Below, piece after piece: positions 11,207-23,455 of a stretch of 64,000 nucleotides of DNA. This DNA comes from Vicia villosa (taxonomy: Eukaryota; Streptophyta; Magnoliopsida; Fabales; Fabaceae), in NCBI RefSeq assembly GCF_029867415.1, contig NC_081183.1, positions 118,596,514-118,660,513 on the forward strand. Reading direction: 5' to 3'. Positions within the stretch are counted from its first letter, which is position 1, and the number at the start of each line of letters is the position of its first letter. The notes below the pieces were generated by a model that ran no database searches, was not told the DNA's origin, and worked only from the letters and a program-made list of their open reading frames with translations. The position numbers were made by a program, and so were the translations under genes.

Positions 11207-11920
11207 AATAACTCAGACTCAGAAGCATGAACTAATGATGTATTTTCTGAACTTACTAGAGAAGATCTAGAAGAAAGCCTCTCAAAATTTCTAGAGAACC
11301 ACAATAGATTAAAAATCAAATATAAGAAGCTAAAGAACAATTTAGTAGTTGAAACATGAAAACTTAAAATTGAGAATGCTGAGCTTAAAGATAATAATGT
11401 GAAACTCATAGAGGATCTGAAAACTCAAAAAATCTTTAAGTCAGAAAGTGCTTCAAGTACTAAAGATATTTTGGAAGAATATGACGATGGTTTTCAAAAA
11501 TTTCTTGCTAAAAGTATAAACAGAAGAAAAATAGCTTTTATAATTTATGGTGTAAATAGAAACAATAGAACTGGTATTGGCTATAATACACCCAAAGGAA
11601 AGGAACCGTGTCAACCTAAATCGGTTGATAAAATGACAATCACATATAAACCCTTGCACACACAATTTAATTCGGGACACACTCATGACATCAAATATAC
11701 ATCCTATTATGATAGTTCTCATGCTAGACCTAAAGTCAAACAGAACTTTAGGAACACTAACACAAAAGGACTCAAAAATATATGGGTACCTAATAAGAAA
11801 ATAATTTATGTTGCAGATGTCCTTAGCAGTAAAGTTAAAACACCAATCATGGTACCTGGACTCTGGATGCTCGCGTCACATGACGGGAAGAAAATCTATG
11901 TTTCAAATCTTGGAACTTAA
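11207..11920 (+). pseudogene. gag-pol linker of the SIRE-like element, broken
   Basis: The same frame as gag resumes after stops at 11204, about 11228 and 11357. It gives a lysine/glutamate-rich helical stretch and then a low-complexity linker ending with NIWVPNKK (about 11775-11800), the motif that precedes the copia protease. After it the frame shifts so that the protease continues in another frame from 11808. No enzymatic domain is present in this part. Confidence 0.65.
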
Positions 11921-14914
11921 ATCTGGTGGGGACTTTAGATTTGGAGGGAACCAAAAAGGAAAGATTATTGGTTCAGGAACTATCGGTAACGGTAACTCTC
12001 CCTCTATAACTAATGTTTTACTAGTAGACGGATTAGCTCATAACCTATTATCCATAAGTCAATTAAGTGACAATGGCTATGACATAATCTTTAATCAAGA
12101 GTCTTGTAGGGTTGTTAGTCAGAAAGACAAATAAATCTTTTTTACTAGAAAGAGAAGGAACAACATTTATAAAATTGATCTTTCTAAACTTAAAACTCAT
12201 AAAGTAACATGTCTTATGTTTGTTAATGATGACCAATGGGTTTTGCACAGAATATTGGGACATGTCAGCTTGAGGAGATTATCTCAACTCAACAAACTCA
12301 ATTTGGTAAGAGGACTCCCAATCTAAAGTTCAACTCAGATGCTCTCTATGAAGCATGTCAGAAGGGAAAGTTCTCAAAACCTTCCTTCAAATCTAAAAAT
12401 GTTGTTTCTTCCTCTAGACCTTTAGAACTTCTGCATATTGATTTATTTGGTCTAGTAAAAAACTGCATCAATAAGAGGCAAGAAGTATGGATTGGTCATT
12501 GTTGATAACTACAACAAATGGACCTGGGTAAAATTTTTAAAGCACAAAGGTGAATCACATACTGTGTTCTTTGATTTCTGTAACCAAATACAAAATGAAA
12601 AAGAGTCTAAAATCATTAAGGTTAGAAGTGATCACGGAGGAGAATTTAAGAATCATCTCTTTGAGAAATTCTTTAAAGAAAATGGAATCTCTCATAATTT
12701 CTCCTATCCTAGAACTCTTTAACATAATGGGGTGGTATAACGTAAGAACAGAACATTACAAGAAATTGCCAGAACTATGATTAATGAAGCTAATATGGAT
12801 AAGCATTTCTGGGCAGAACCTGTAAACACAGCACGCTATATTCAAAATAGAGTCTCCATAAGACTATTTTTGAAAAGACCCCCGATGAACTATGGAAGAA
12901 TAGGAAACCCAACATTTCATATTTTCATCCATTTGGTTGTACTTGTTTTATTCTTAGTACTAAAGAACATCTGCACAAGTTTGATTCTAAAGCACAAAAG
13001 TGTTTTCTGCTATGATACTCTAAACACTCAAAAGGATATAGAGTATATAAAACAGAAACCTTGATTGTTAAAGAATCAATCCATATCAGATTTGATGATA
13101 AGCTTGGCCATCAAAAGCCAAAGCAGATTGAAAATTTTGCAGATATAGATGAACAATTCACAAATCTTGATGATTCAGAAGATAAAGATGTGTTAGAAGT
13201 TTCCTCAATCATATCAACCATGGAGAACCTGAAAATCTCTGAAGAAACCCTTCATAAAAGACTTCCAATACTCACTACACATCATCTAAAAGATGTCATA
13301 CTTGACAAGAAAGATGACCCTATCAAAACTAGAGCATTCCTAAGAAATAATGAGAATTCATTATTTGGTTTAGTGTCAATGATTGAACCAACTTCAATAG
13401 ATGAAGCCCTTCAAGATACGGATTGGATTATTGCCATGCAAGAAGAATTAAGCCAATTCACCAGAAATGATGTATGGTATCTAGTTCCAAGACCTGAAGG
13501 ATTCAACATAATTGGAACAAAGTGGATGTTTAGAAATAAAATGAATGAGCAAGGAGAAGTTATTAGAAACAAGGCACAAATGGTTGCTCAAGGGTATAGT
13601 CAACAAGAAGGTATTGACTATAATGAAACCTTTGCCCAAGTTGCCAGGTTAGAATCTATCAGATTATTAATTGCTTATGCTGCTCAATATAACATAAAAC
13701 TATATCAAATGGATGTTAAAAGTGCATTTTTAAATGGTTATATTGAAGAAGAAGTGTATCTTCATCAACCCCCAGGATTTGATGATTGAATATATCCTGA
13801 ACATGTTTTTAAACTAAAGAAATCTTTATATGGACTAAAACAAGCTCCCCGAGCTTGGTATGAACGTTTAAGTTCATTCCTTCTAGATAAAGATTTCACC
13901 AGAGGGAAAGTTGATACAACAATATTTCGTAAATCATTTTAAAATGATATCTTAATCTGTCAAATATATGTGGATGATATTATTTTTGGAACTTCTAATA
14001 TCTTTCTTGGAAGAGAATTTGCTGAGTCTATGCAGGAAGAATTTGAAATGAGCATGATGGGTGAGCTAAAGTTCTTTCTGGGAATTCAAATAAACCAAAC
14101 TTATGAAGGTACTTACATACATCAAACAAAGTATGTCAAGGAACTTCTAAAGAAATTTAAGCAATCAGAAAGTAAAGAAGCAAAAAACCCAATGCACCCT
14201 ACTTTCATTTTAGGTAAAGAATAGGTAAGTAAGAAGGTAGACCAGAAGCTCTTAAGAGGTATGATTGGTTCACTAGTCTACCTAGCTGCATCTAGACCTG
14301 ATATTCTGTTTAGCGTCTGCTTATGTGCAAGATTCCAATAAAATCCTAGAGAGTCTCACTTGACTGCTGTCAAGCGAATTCTAAGGTATCTGAAAGGTAC
14401 TACTAACGTTGGACTGTGTTACTGAAAATCCAAAGAGTTGAATTTAGTAGGTTATTGTGATGCTGATTTTGTAGGAGACAAAATAGAACGTAAAAGTACA
14501 TCTGGAAGCTGTCAGTTTCTAGGAAATAATATGATCTCTTGGTATAGCAAAAAGCAAGCCACAATTGCACTATCAACTACAGAAGCATAATATGTTGCTG
14601 TTGCGGGCTATAACACTCAGATGCTTTTGATGAAAAGTCAGTTAGAGGATTATCACATCGATGAGCGTAAGATTCCTATTTTCTGTTATAATACTTCTGC
14701 TATCTTTCTTTCTAAAAATCCTATCCTACATTCCAAAGAAAAACACATAGAAATTAAGCATCACTTCATTAGGGACTATATTCAGAAAGGGGCATTAAGC
14801 TTAAACTTCACTGATACAGACCATCAATGGGCTGATGTTTTCACAAAACCTCTTTCTGAAGATAGATTCAAATTCATTCTAAAGAATATTAGTATGGAAT
14901 TGTGTCCACAATGA
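11808..14914 (+). pseudogene. SIRE-like pol (PR-INT-RT-RH), multiply broken
   Basis: Domains appear in copia order. Protease: WYLDSGCSRHMTG with the catalytic D-S-G (about 11853). Pre-integrase and integrase: a GH-x-S motif (about 12257), LLHIDLFG (about 12430) and VRSDHGGEF (about 12640) carrying the two catalytic aspartates. The codon of the catalytic glutamate is TAA (12738-12740). Reverse transcriptase: WMFRNKMNEQGEVIRNKA, QMDVKSAFLNG, then YVDD (13967-13978). RNase H: DADFVGDK-x-RKSTSG, then ALSTTEA followed by a stop. The end reads HQWADVFTKPLS. At least five stops or frameshifts interrupt it (for example TGA at 13787), so no active polyprotein can be made. Confidence 0.85.
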
Positions 14915-15734
14915 AGATATGTTCAATATATAATATGAACTCAGAATATTCGGTTGCCTAAAAATTAAACTACCTGATTTATATCTTCTGACAAGTTATA
15001 AACAGGAATCATATAGAAATATCTGACCTAATCGGTTCAGAAGTTCGTTTTCTAAGATGATCAGAAGGTAAAATATTATTGGATCCCGTTTGGAAGACTC
15101 ATCTTACCAGTGTTTTCAGAAAACAATCTGATTAAATATCTGAGTGAGGCTAAACAATTTGATATTCTAGAATCTACTTCTGGAAAACTCATCTCTGGCA
15201 AGAATCTGAAGAAGCGGTAGAATCTAGCAGATGATCAGATTTCTTTTTGTTCCCAAGCCTCATCATGTTTATATTAGCCTGTTTCTATTGCATGTTTGTA
15301 TTTCTAAGCTCAAATCAACAAAATCTGTTTTTTTATCTCGTTCTCTCTTTATTTTTGCACTTTTTGATTATGACAAAAAAGGGGAGAAAAAGGGAATAAG
15401 TGAAACTGGGATAAAATCTCAAACATTTCTAACAAGTACAAAGTACACAAAGTTTCTTTCTGAAAGTCTACAGGTAAATTCTGAATGAAATATCTTCTGA
15501 AGCAAAGTGTTCTATACGATATCTGAAAGAAAGATACTTTAGAACTTCTAAATGATATGCCTATGAAAAGCCATTTCCAATCTTCTGAAGAAATAATCTG
15601 AAGAGAACATTACTCAGGGAAGTTATCCTTTACATTTCTCTCTAAGTATTTATTTCAGGGGGAGACTATTTCTTTTAAATACAAAATTTCTGAACATAAC
15701 GTAAATGTTTTGTCATCATCAAAAAGGATGATAT
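14915..15734 (+). other. 3' untranslated region with polypurine motifs
   Basis: The region holds two polypurine motifs (AAAAAAGGGGAGAAAAAGGG near 15374 and CAGGGGGAGA near 15656) and, directly before the LTR, TCATCATCAAAAAGGATGAT, a mutated form of the lineage's usual AAAAAGGGGGAGAT primer tract for plus-strand synthesis. An 85-codon open frame at 15231-15488 lacks any domain. Confidence 0.6.
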
Positions 15735-16783
15735 TGTTAGAACATAGTTTGGTTCTAGTCATATTTTAGTGTTTTGATGATAACAAGCAAATAAATTTTG
15801 TATAAGTAAATGTGGTACTCTAATTATATGTTTCTGATTTCAGAAGATGTTTCAATACAAGTACCATCAGAACTTGATAAATACACAAAGATGAACAAAT
15901 GCAAAGCTGCTCAAGCACCTAATGAAGCAACTTCTGATAAGCACCAAACCACTGCAAACACACTGATACAGAATCTGTATTCAAGGCTGAACAGAAGTTC
16001 ATGAAGTCTGATTCAAAAATAAAGATACCGTTAAAAACAAAATCATTAGCAAAATGGCTACAACACTCAAAAAGTGCAACTCCCAAGGTTGATTGAAGAA
16101 GCTATCCACATGGAGCTCATTGGAGAAAACAAAAGCGAAAAGCAAACACGCAAGCATTCAATGCTTCGTCCAAGAATCAAGTTAGCGGACAAAAAATCTT
16201 GAGCTATATATTCATGTTTGTTTGAAACAACAAGAACAACGATTACACACACAAACATCATTATTCTGAAAATCATCAAAGTGTGAAGAAACATCAAAAC
16301 TCGCTGAAGAAAAGTTTTCATATCCAGATTCTGAGTTCAAACTTTCTGTACTAAATATTAGTGAAATATCACAGTTGTGATTAACGCTTTATAGAAGCAA
16401 TCTTAAATAATATCATTTGAAGTTACTATGTAACAGTTCCTTGAGAGACCATTTGGGTCAGAAGTCTCAAGAAGTCTAGGACTAGTTGAGTCTTAAAAGT
16501 TGGTTAGTCATAAACAGTTGGTTTGTGCAGGTTGTTAGTCACCAGCATTTGGATCGTGCATTGTATAGTTAGTCACACCAGTTGGCTGTGCAATTTTAAT
16601 CAAGTTCATATTATAATGGATTAAGTCCTTGTAGAGAGAGGCAAATCACTTGTGGAGGGTGGACTGGAGTAGTTTGAGTTGCAAATGAACCAGGATAAAA
16701 GTATCTGTGTTTTGTCTATTGTTGTTCAAAGCAAAAAATAAAAACTTATTCAAACCCCCTACTAAGTGTTTTCTCAACCTTCA
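15735..16783 (+). mobile_element. 3' LTR of the SIRE-like element
   Basis: The LTR opens TGTTAGAACATAG and closes TTTCTCAACCTTCA, matching the termini of the other SIRE-type LTR in this window (TGTTAGAACA...CTCCACCTTCA), but is only 1049 bp long, less than half of that one. It therefore belongs to a different subfamily. Confidence 0.8.
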
Positions 16784-17240
16784 TTATCAATAGAAGGGCC
16801 AACATGGTTTACAACACTCATACCAAGACAATGATAAAATTCATAAATGTTGTTGTTGTTGTTATTGATGATCCTAAAGAGAAAGATAATATTGAGGATG
16901 AAGATGATGTTACCTCTCAACAGAGATATGTCCTAGCAGATGACCCAAACAAGGGGTCTGGCATTGAGACTAAAGGTACAAATTCTTAATAAACCACTAT
17001 CAATAAAGGACCATCAATCATAATACAGAAGGATCGTCATATTAATAATATTGTTGGAAATCCGAATGAATAAGTCATCAACGTATCCATAAATATGATT
17101 TCCAACTCTCTTTTAATCTCTAAAATTGAACCAAGAATGTCAAACATACACTAATTGTTGAATTATAGATAAATGTTGTGCAAGAGGAACTTTGTCTATT
17201 CAAAATGAATGAGGTATGAGAGTTAGTTCAGATTTAGGTT
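16784..17240 (+). pseudogene. Fragment of a second SIRE-like pol (INT-RT spacer)
   Basis: Directly after the LTR, the plus strand reads IDDPKEKDNIEDEDDVTSQQ, then NKGPSIIIQKD (about 17002), MISNSLLISKIEPR, and in another frame VQEELCLFKMNEV (about 17177). This is the linker and start of RT in SIRE-type pol, as at 13140-13480 but a diverged copy. It suggests that the SIRE-like element above was inserted into an older relative. The 61-codon open frame at 16804 is part of this, not a separate gene. Confidence 0.6.
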
Positions 17241-17999
17241 AGATTAGGTTATAAAACATCTACGGAGCTTGCATTTGGATGATTAGAGGTGAATTGATTA
17301 TCGAACGGAGCTGACAAGACGGGAGATCTTTGTATCATTTCTCCTCCTCTTTATATTTTCTCTTATAGTTTGGTTTTGTGTATGTATTTACTTTGAACTC
17401 ATGTATATTTGTCGCCCATGGCGTTATATAAAACTTGCTTTACAAATCTGTGTTGATTGTTATCTTAGAGTTTTACTCTGTGCTCGGGATTTGGGTTGCT
17501 TTAGAGATAAACTTCTTGAATCCCTATCTAGGATGATTATCTGTTAGTTTCTAAACTCTATAGATAGATTTGGAGCTGACAATAACTTGTGTATTTGTCC
17601 TTAATGCTTTCTTGTTTAAGTGGTGCGTGAGAGATCGTGATGCGACAATACGGATGTTCTCGCGACTTTGCGTTAGAGATAACCTTGGTTGTGATTTGAT
17701 CTCGTAGGAACTCCAGAGATGGACACTGATGTGAGAGATACGTGATGACATTGACGAGTATCGATAGGTTGAGTATAACTGGTCGATAAGAATTCTGAAG
17801 AATGAATTCTTGTGTTGATATTTACTTTTCCATTTTTATACTTTTGTTCATTCAAACTTGAGTTCGAAAACATAAAAATCGTTGAATGAAATTCTACACC
17901 ATTCTGTGTGGACACGATAATTCTCGGATAAATATTTCCAAATCTTTTTTTGCTTGCCGCTATGTCTGCTTCAACACTTGCTTACATTTTTTAGTGCAA
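17241..17999. other. Unassigned sequence
   Basis: Nothing coding was recognised. A phrase around 17895-17930 (GTGTGGACACGATAATTCTC) resembles plant LTR retrotransposon 5' regions, but not enough to assign a family. Confidence 0.3.
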
Positions 18000-18390
18000 A
18001 CTTTTGATAATGTTTGAGTATTAAGTCATTGATTAACGCATGTGAGGAGCCAGTGAAAATTATGTCATCTATATAAACCAAAGCATATAAGGTGATAAGT
18101 TGATAAAATTATATAAAGATGGAATGATCACACTTACTTTAAGTATAGCCAAATTGAGAGAGGGTTTGGTGCAACTTATCATGTCAATTCTTAGGTTTTT
18201 GCTTAAGACATAGAATGATTTGTGTCCCTTGTAGACTAGAGTCTTTCCAGTGTGAAGAAAGCTACGGGTTGTTGCATATAAACCTTTTCATCATTAGTGT
18301 CGTTAAGTAAGACATTCTTGATATCAATCTATTGGAAATCATACGTGTGAGTCAGAGCTAAAGAGAGGGTAACCCTAATGGTGGTTGGCC
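18000..18390 (-). pseudogene. Copia reverse transcriptase fragment
   Basis: Read on the minus strand from 18390 downward, the translation gives pieces of copia RT: a VTLSLALTH stretch, then IDIKNVLLND, EKVYMQQPVAF, and after frameshifts ALVYIDDIIFTGS with the YIDD catalytic core at 18075-18064. The order and spacing match Tork-like copia RT. Stops and shifts make it a fossil. It lies next to copia gag on the opposite strand, so the two come from different insertions or a rearranged one. Confidence 0.65.
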
Positions 18391-18399
18391 TCAAGACGA

Positions 18400-19330
18400 G
18401 GAAGAGACCAAAGAAAAAAATTCAATATCAGATGAATAGTCATCTAAGCAATCCTCTTAAGTATTAGATGAGAAATCCTATGATGAATCCTTAAACTATC
18501 AAATGCGGAATCCTATGAAGATTCATCTGAAGAATTCTTTGACGTATTAGATAATAAATTATATAAAGATTCATCTAAAATCTATTTTGAAGTATAATTA
18601 GGGGAATCAGATAAAACATCATCAAAAACATCATCTGGAGAATAAGATGAAACATTATTCTTAAGATCACATGAAACTTCGTAAAAAGCATTATCTAGAA
18701 AATCATATGAAGAGGTAAATGTTTGTTTTAATACTACCTGAGAAGATGAGTTAACCACTCTTTCAAATAATCAAATATATGCTTTAAGTGTAAGATCATG
18801 TAAAGAAAATGATGAGAAATAAAAATGCATTGTGGCACATAGAAATAGTTTGAAGATAAAAATAAAAAAATCTTAGATGAAACAAATCGACTTAAGAATT
18901 TTTTTGTCAAATGTAGTAAATGTGAAAACCGTGATCTTGAAGAACTAAAACTGAAGATTTGCATGAAACCTTAAGTAAGTTTACTATGGATAAAGATAAC
19001 CTTGATACGATTTTATATAATCTAAGAGCTTTATATGATAAAGAAGGTTTATGTTATGAACTAGTTAGTAATGGTAAATAGTTTTTAATTATATTCCATT
19101 CTAAAAAGAAAAAGATTTGTGTGGTTTATAAATGCAATTTTTGTTATAGATTTGGTCAACTTATGCTTTATTGTTTTAGAAAAATACATGATTTAAAGTG
19201 GTCTAAAAGATTTAATTATGATGAGTTGAGAAACCTTAAACCTATTAACACTAAATGATTAAAAAAGATTTGGGTACCCCAAGATAGAAAATCTAATTTA
19301 TTTGGAGGAACATTTTGCATCTTCAAAGGA
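18400..19330 (+). pseudogene. Degraded copia gag C-terminus
   Basis: The plus strand carries an acidic SDE-rich stretch (18430-18700) and then a coiled-coil-like part (DKDNLDTILYNLRALYDKEG, about 18990-19050). A damaged zinc knuckle follows, CNFCYRFGQLMLYC (about 19132), where the usual His is Gln. KKIWVPQD (about 19263) follows, the junction motif before the copia protease. Multiple stops are present. The order matches the end of a Tork/TNT1-like gag. Confidence 0.55.
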
Positions 19331-19975
19331 AAATTGCTAGATCAGAAGAAGATGTCCAAAGCAAGCATCCCAAAATTTATTGTCTATGAAAAACTTGAAA
19401 AACTCTGGTTATTTTTCTAACAAGTGCTAAAATGAAACACCTTCATTTTATTTATTTTTCTACTAGTCGTTTGTTAAAAATGATGTTTTTTTTTATAACA
19501 AAAAAGGGGTTTGAAACTGGAAGGAGGAGGTCCCCAAAGCAAATTTGGCCCTAATGCATTTCCATTCCCAAAACGGAATCTAGAAGCCCAAGTTTAGAGA
19601 GCGTCTTAATCACGTTAACCTATTACATGATTAAATTTTATGTTTTAATCGACTATAACTTTAAAAGCTGACACCGTTTCAAGTAGCAAATCATGAATCA
19701 ATTGACATTAAAGACTTAATTGATTAAAAAAGTTTAAAAGATTAATCAGAACTCTATAAAAATTATTACAATTCGATCATTACTATTTTCTTATTTCTTC
19801 GAAAATAAATTTGGTAATACTAAAAATGTTTACAAATAAATTTTTTGAAAAATTCGATCATCACGATTGATCCTCCTCCTATATTTGAAGTCACTTAGTC
19901 AACATACTCAACACCCTCAATAAAACATAATAAGTCCCTGATTAGTAATACAACATAATACTTTTATTAATTAAA
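19331..19975. other. Unassigned AT-rich sequence
   Basis: No gene or element boundary was recognised. A purine stretch at 19498-19535 (AAAAAAGGGG, then GGAAGGAGGAGG) could be a relic polypurine tract. Confidence 0.3.
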
Positions 19976-21591
19976 CTAGTCAGAGACCCGTGCTTCCGCA
20001 CGGGTGATTTTTTTTCTGGTGTAGTATTTTTGTAATGATATGAATAATATAAATAAAAGGAATTATAAGCAATATGCATAATTAAAAGAAATTGTTTTAT
20101 TTGAATAAAGTTAGAGTTTTATTGATTGCTCTGTTATACTCCCAATTCTTTGAAAACCTAATATCCATAGGAATCGTTTTGAAATTTGAAAATAAATACT
20201 TTAGTTTTCAAATAAAAGTCATTATTGTTTAAAATAAAATAGGCATTGTATTGAAATTGACCCTTAAGATTAAACATTATTATCTTATTCATGTGCTAAT
20301 TTTGTGTGTAATAAAGAACCATATAAAAAAGGACATGTGAGTTGGAGAAAAAAATAAAATTTTAACAAATGCAAATGTAAAATTTTTAATATAAATGAAA
20401 AATATGAAATAATTTACTTAATTGTAAATTTAACAATAGTTATATAGAAAACAATGATCCACAAAAAAATGTTTAAGATATGTTAAGAACACAATAGCAA
20501 AATTGGGTCAGGTAATTTAATAATTGACGGTCCAACAACAATTAAAAGAAAATGATATAGATCACTATGGTTTAATTATAAATAAAAAATGATCATATAA
20601 ATTCAATTATATTAAATAATCATTTATATACTATAAGATGGAGATAATAAAAATGAAATATTAACATTTAAAAATAAAAATTATCTCTCAATTAATAGTA
20701 ATTGTTGATTAAAATAAAATAGCTACTATGTTGATAATGACCCGTGAAATAAAAAAATAATTTGATGCGATATAAAATATATTTAAAAACAAATGTAAAA
20801 TAAACAATAATCATGGAAATTTAATTGTATTAAATAATGATAAAAAATCGTGAGATGGAGAAAAAAATAAAAATAAAGATATTATCTCTCAAATAAAGAC
20901 AATGATTGATTAAAATAAAATAGACATTATGTTGATAGTGACCCGTGGAATAATAAATAAATAAATAAATAAATAGAGAAAAAAATTAAAATGAAAGTAA
21001 GAAAGTGTGAAAAAATGTGAGAGAAATTTGAAATTTTAATTAAGATAGAGAAAATGTGTAATGATCGATTAAAAAAAATTAAATATTGAGTTGATAATGA
21101 CCCGTGAAATAATTAAATATTTTTGGGAATAATAATTAAATGATCGATTATGAATATTTTTTGCGATAATAGATAAATGTTGAAAAATTAAAATGAAAGT
21201 ATGGAAAAATGAAATGCGAAAGAAAATTGAAATTTTTAATAAGATTAAAATTTAAAAATAGATTATTAATATTTTTTGTGATAATAAATAAATTAAGAAA
21301 AATTAAAATGAAAGTAAGAAAGTGTGGGAAAATGAAATGTAAAAGAAATTTAAATATGACTTCCATCACCCATGGCTTACATGTGATGTCATCATTCATG
21401 CAATAAAGTTGTAGGAAAAATGTTATTTAATTCGGACCAATGAAAAGCTAACACTTGGGACATCCATTCAATAAAGTTGAAAGAGTGAATACTTAATTTG
21501 TTAGTTACAAAAATGACCTTTTATTAGTGCAAATAAATTTTGGTGAAAGGGTAATTTAGGCAATTTGGTCAATCTATTATTAATGAATAGA
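19976..21591 (-). mobile_element. Non-autonomous Helitron
   Basis: On the minus strand the element starts TCTATTCATT at 21591 with a host A before it. It ends with a hairpin ACCCGTGC-GGAA-GCACGGGT (20005-19986), six bases, and CTAG (19979-19976) followed by a host T. Starting with TC, a 3' hairpin a few bases before CTRR, and insertion between A and T are the defining features of Helitrons. At 1616 bp it has no Rep/helicase frame, so it depends on another copy for rolling-circle movement. The interior is AT-rich and holds an internal repeat. Confidence 0.72.
20205..21115. repeat. Dispersed internal repeat of the Helitron
   Basis: The phrase GATTAAAATAAAATAG, followed by TTGATAATGACCCGTG, recurs with variation near 20217, 20708, 20910 and 21066. 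The copies are 155-490 bp apart and each ends in a (T)GACCC(GTG) box. The boxes share the ACCCGTG of the terminal hairpin arm. Confidence 0.6.
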
Positions 21592-23349
21592 TAGTAGAAG
21601 TGTGGGAATGTAGGAATGTTACACCAGGAAATTACTGACATTGCATTTTTCTGTCAAGTTATTTAAGCTCAAGATGTTTTTTTTGCCCTTTTTTTGCCCA
21701 TCTCGTATAAACATAATATTATGGACTGACTTATATTATGTATGTTTTTAAGAAATTACATGGAGATATTAAATAGTTATGTGAAGAATCAAAGTAGACA
21801 AGCTGATTGTAATGTTGAAACGTATAAAATTGAAGATGTTAAAGTTTTGTACAATATTTCCATCGGATATTAAATATATATATAAGACTTCCAATGTTAC
21901 GCTACTTTAGAAAATCTGCAAGGGGAGAATGGTGCTATTAAGGTTGTGACCATTATAAACATTCAATGTAGTTAAGCACATTTGTATGTTCTTCACACTG
22001 CAATGGTGTTGAGCCTTATGTTTAAAATCACAGAAATTCTCAAGAGGTTAATGTTAATCAAAGATTGAAATTGACTAACAAGATAACATAATTATTTGGC
22101 AGTGGTCTTTTGTCGGTAATATTAGTCATTTCAATTGTAATTTCTACAATTTTTGCAAGGATCTGGTATTCTTTCTGTCGTAGTTCAATTAGTGTGTAAT
22201 TTTGCTTTTCTACAATCGGCTTTGAGAAAGTTTAGTGATCAATTATATATATTTCTTGCTTATTAAAAAAAATAGTTACAAAATTATTAAGATGGGTAGT
22301 AAGTGGCCTAAATCCACACTTTGTTATTTTTTGAATATGTAATCAATAAGAATTTAGTTTATAAAAAAGAACATGATCATCATTGCACTATATGTAAAAC
22401 TACAGAGTCAAACTTATAGCTAAATTTATGCATATGTTAACAACATAAATCATTTTATAACATGACATATTTTGAGGTTACTTAATGTATATATGAGAGT
22501 TGGAGTATTCGTCATTTCATATAATTGTGTTTGGTTGAGTGGGTTGAAAATAACACTATTGTTAAATTAATGATTACGAGTTCTTGTAGGTGGATATTAA
22601 TAGAGTTGTCTATAAAGACACATGTTTTACACTAGAACATGTTTCACTGTTCCTGCTGTCGAAAAATAGTCTATGTTGTTTAACGAATCAATTTTACGAT
22701 CATAGGAAGCAAGAATGTGAAAATATTAATACCGAGAATGATTTTTTCATTCAGACATCATTTAATATTGATGTAATCACAGATGATATCTTTTATATGA
22801 GAAATAACCACGATGATTGAATTAGGATCAATCCAACATTTTGGATAAATAAAAAAAATATCAATGTCATTATTTATTTATTCATGTAACATGTATATTT
22901 ATAGTGTTTTATTAGTTTATAAAATAAAATGTTATTTTCTCATATTTGTTTGTAGGTAAATGAGCCATTCCAAATATATACATTACTTTATAATATACAA
23001 TGTGCATCAAATATAAAAATAGAAAGAATTTTAAAAATTTATTATTAGAATTTGCTTAACAATTAAATATAAGTTATTTATATAAATAATATTAAAGAGC
23101 TTAATTCTAAAATCTCCTAAAAGTTAAAAATTTCAAATCTGTGTTAGTAAACAACAATTGAGTTGGAGTATTCAGAACAATCGAGAATATTTCAAGTACT
23201 TGTTAAAATTATTGAATGTCGAATGAAGAAGAGTTCTCTAACAAACGTTGGTTTTGTTGTTATGAGGTTAAGTAGTACATATAAATATCAAACATTATAT
23301 ATTTCAACATGGTTAAAGCTCTTTAGTAGGTCTCAAATGAGAGAAAAGA
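21592..23349. other. Unassigned AT-rich sequence
   Basis: No credible coding gene. A 76-codon open frame at 22590-22820 has a plausible composition but no recognisable domain or neighbours. Sequence near 23160-23350 lies downstream of the MIR169 hairpin on the minus strand and may be part of its primary transcript. Confidence 0.35.
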
Positions 23350-23354
23350 GAGCA

Positions 23355-23450
23355 AAAGTGAGCCAGGACGTCTCGCCGACAACACCAAAATGAGAAGCTG
23401 ACTCTACATTCGTGGTACATGTTGTCGGCAAGTCATCCTTGGCTCAAAAG
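23355..23450 (-). ncRNA. MIR169: MIR169 microRNA precursor (second locus)
   Basis: On the minus strand 23445-23425 is a 21-nt miR169 isoform with the family core AGCCAAGGATGACTTGCC, a 5' G and a 3' GA. The opposite arm (23384-23360) pairs along about 24 positions with one bulge, one mismatch and two G-U pairs, leaving a loop of roughly 40 nt. The mature sequence is on the 5' arm, as at 2056-2076. The loop and flanks are unlike the first locus, so the two are not recent copies of each other. Known family targets are NF-YA transcription factor transcripts. The overlapping plus-strand open frame at 23163-23393 is not a gene. Confidence 0.88.
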
Positions 23451-23455
23451 TCACT

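Larger units (their letters stand above)
10669..16783 (+). mobile_element. 5'-truncated SIRE/Maximus-like Ty1/copia element
   Basis: The element retains part of gag, a decayed pol (protease, integrase, RT, RNase H in copia order) and a 3' LTR. It lacks the 5' LTR, primer site, leader and gag N-terminus. The SIRE lineage is indicated by the TGTTAGAACA LTR start, the TTTTGATGATAACAAGC motif just inside it, and duplicated AAAAAAGGGGAGAA polypurine motifs between pol and the LTR. No env-like frame was seen in the 820 bases after pol. Confidence 0.85.

Noticed and set aside
16804..16989. Small acidic protein gene
   Set aside because: It is the INT-RT linker of a decayed SIRE-like pol, with matching pol pieces directly after it.
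22590..22820. 76-codon frame as a possible gene
   Set aside because: No recognisable domain, no regulatory context, AT-rich flanks; could not be supported.
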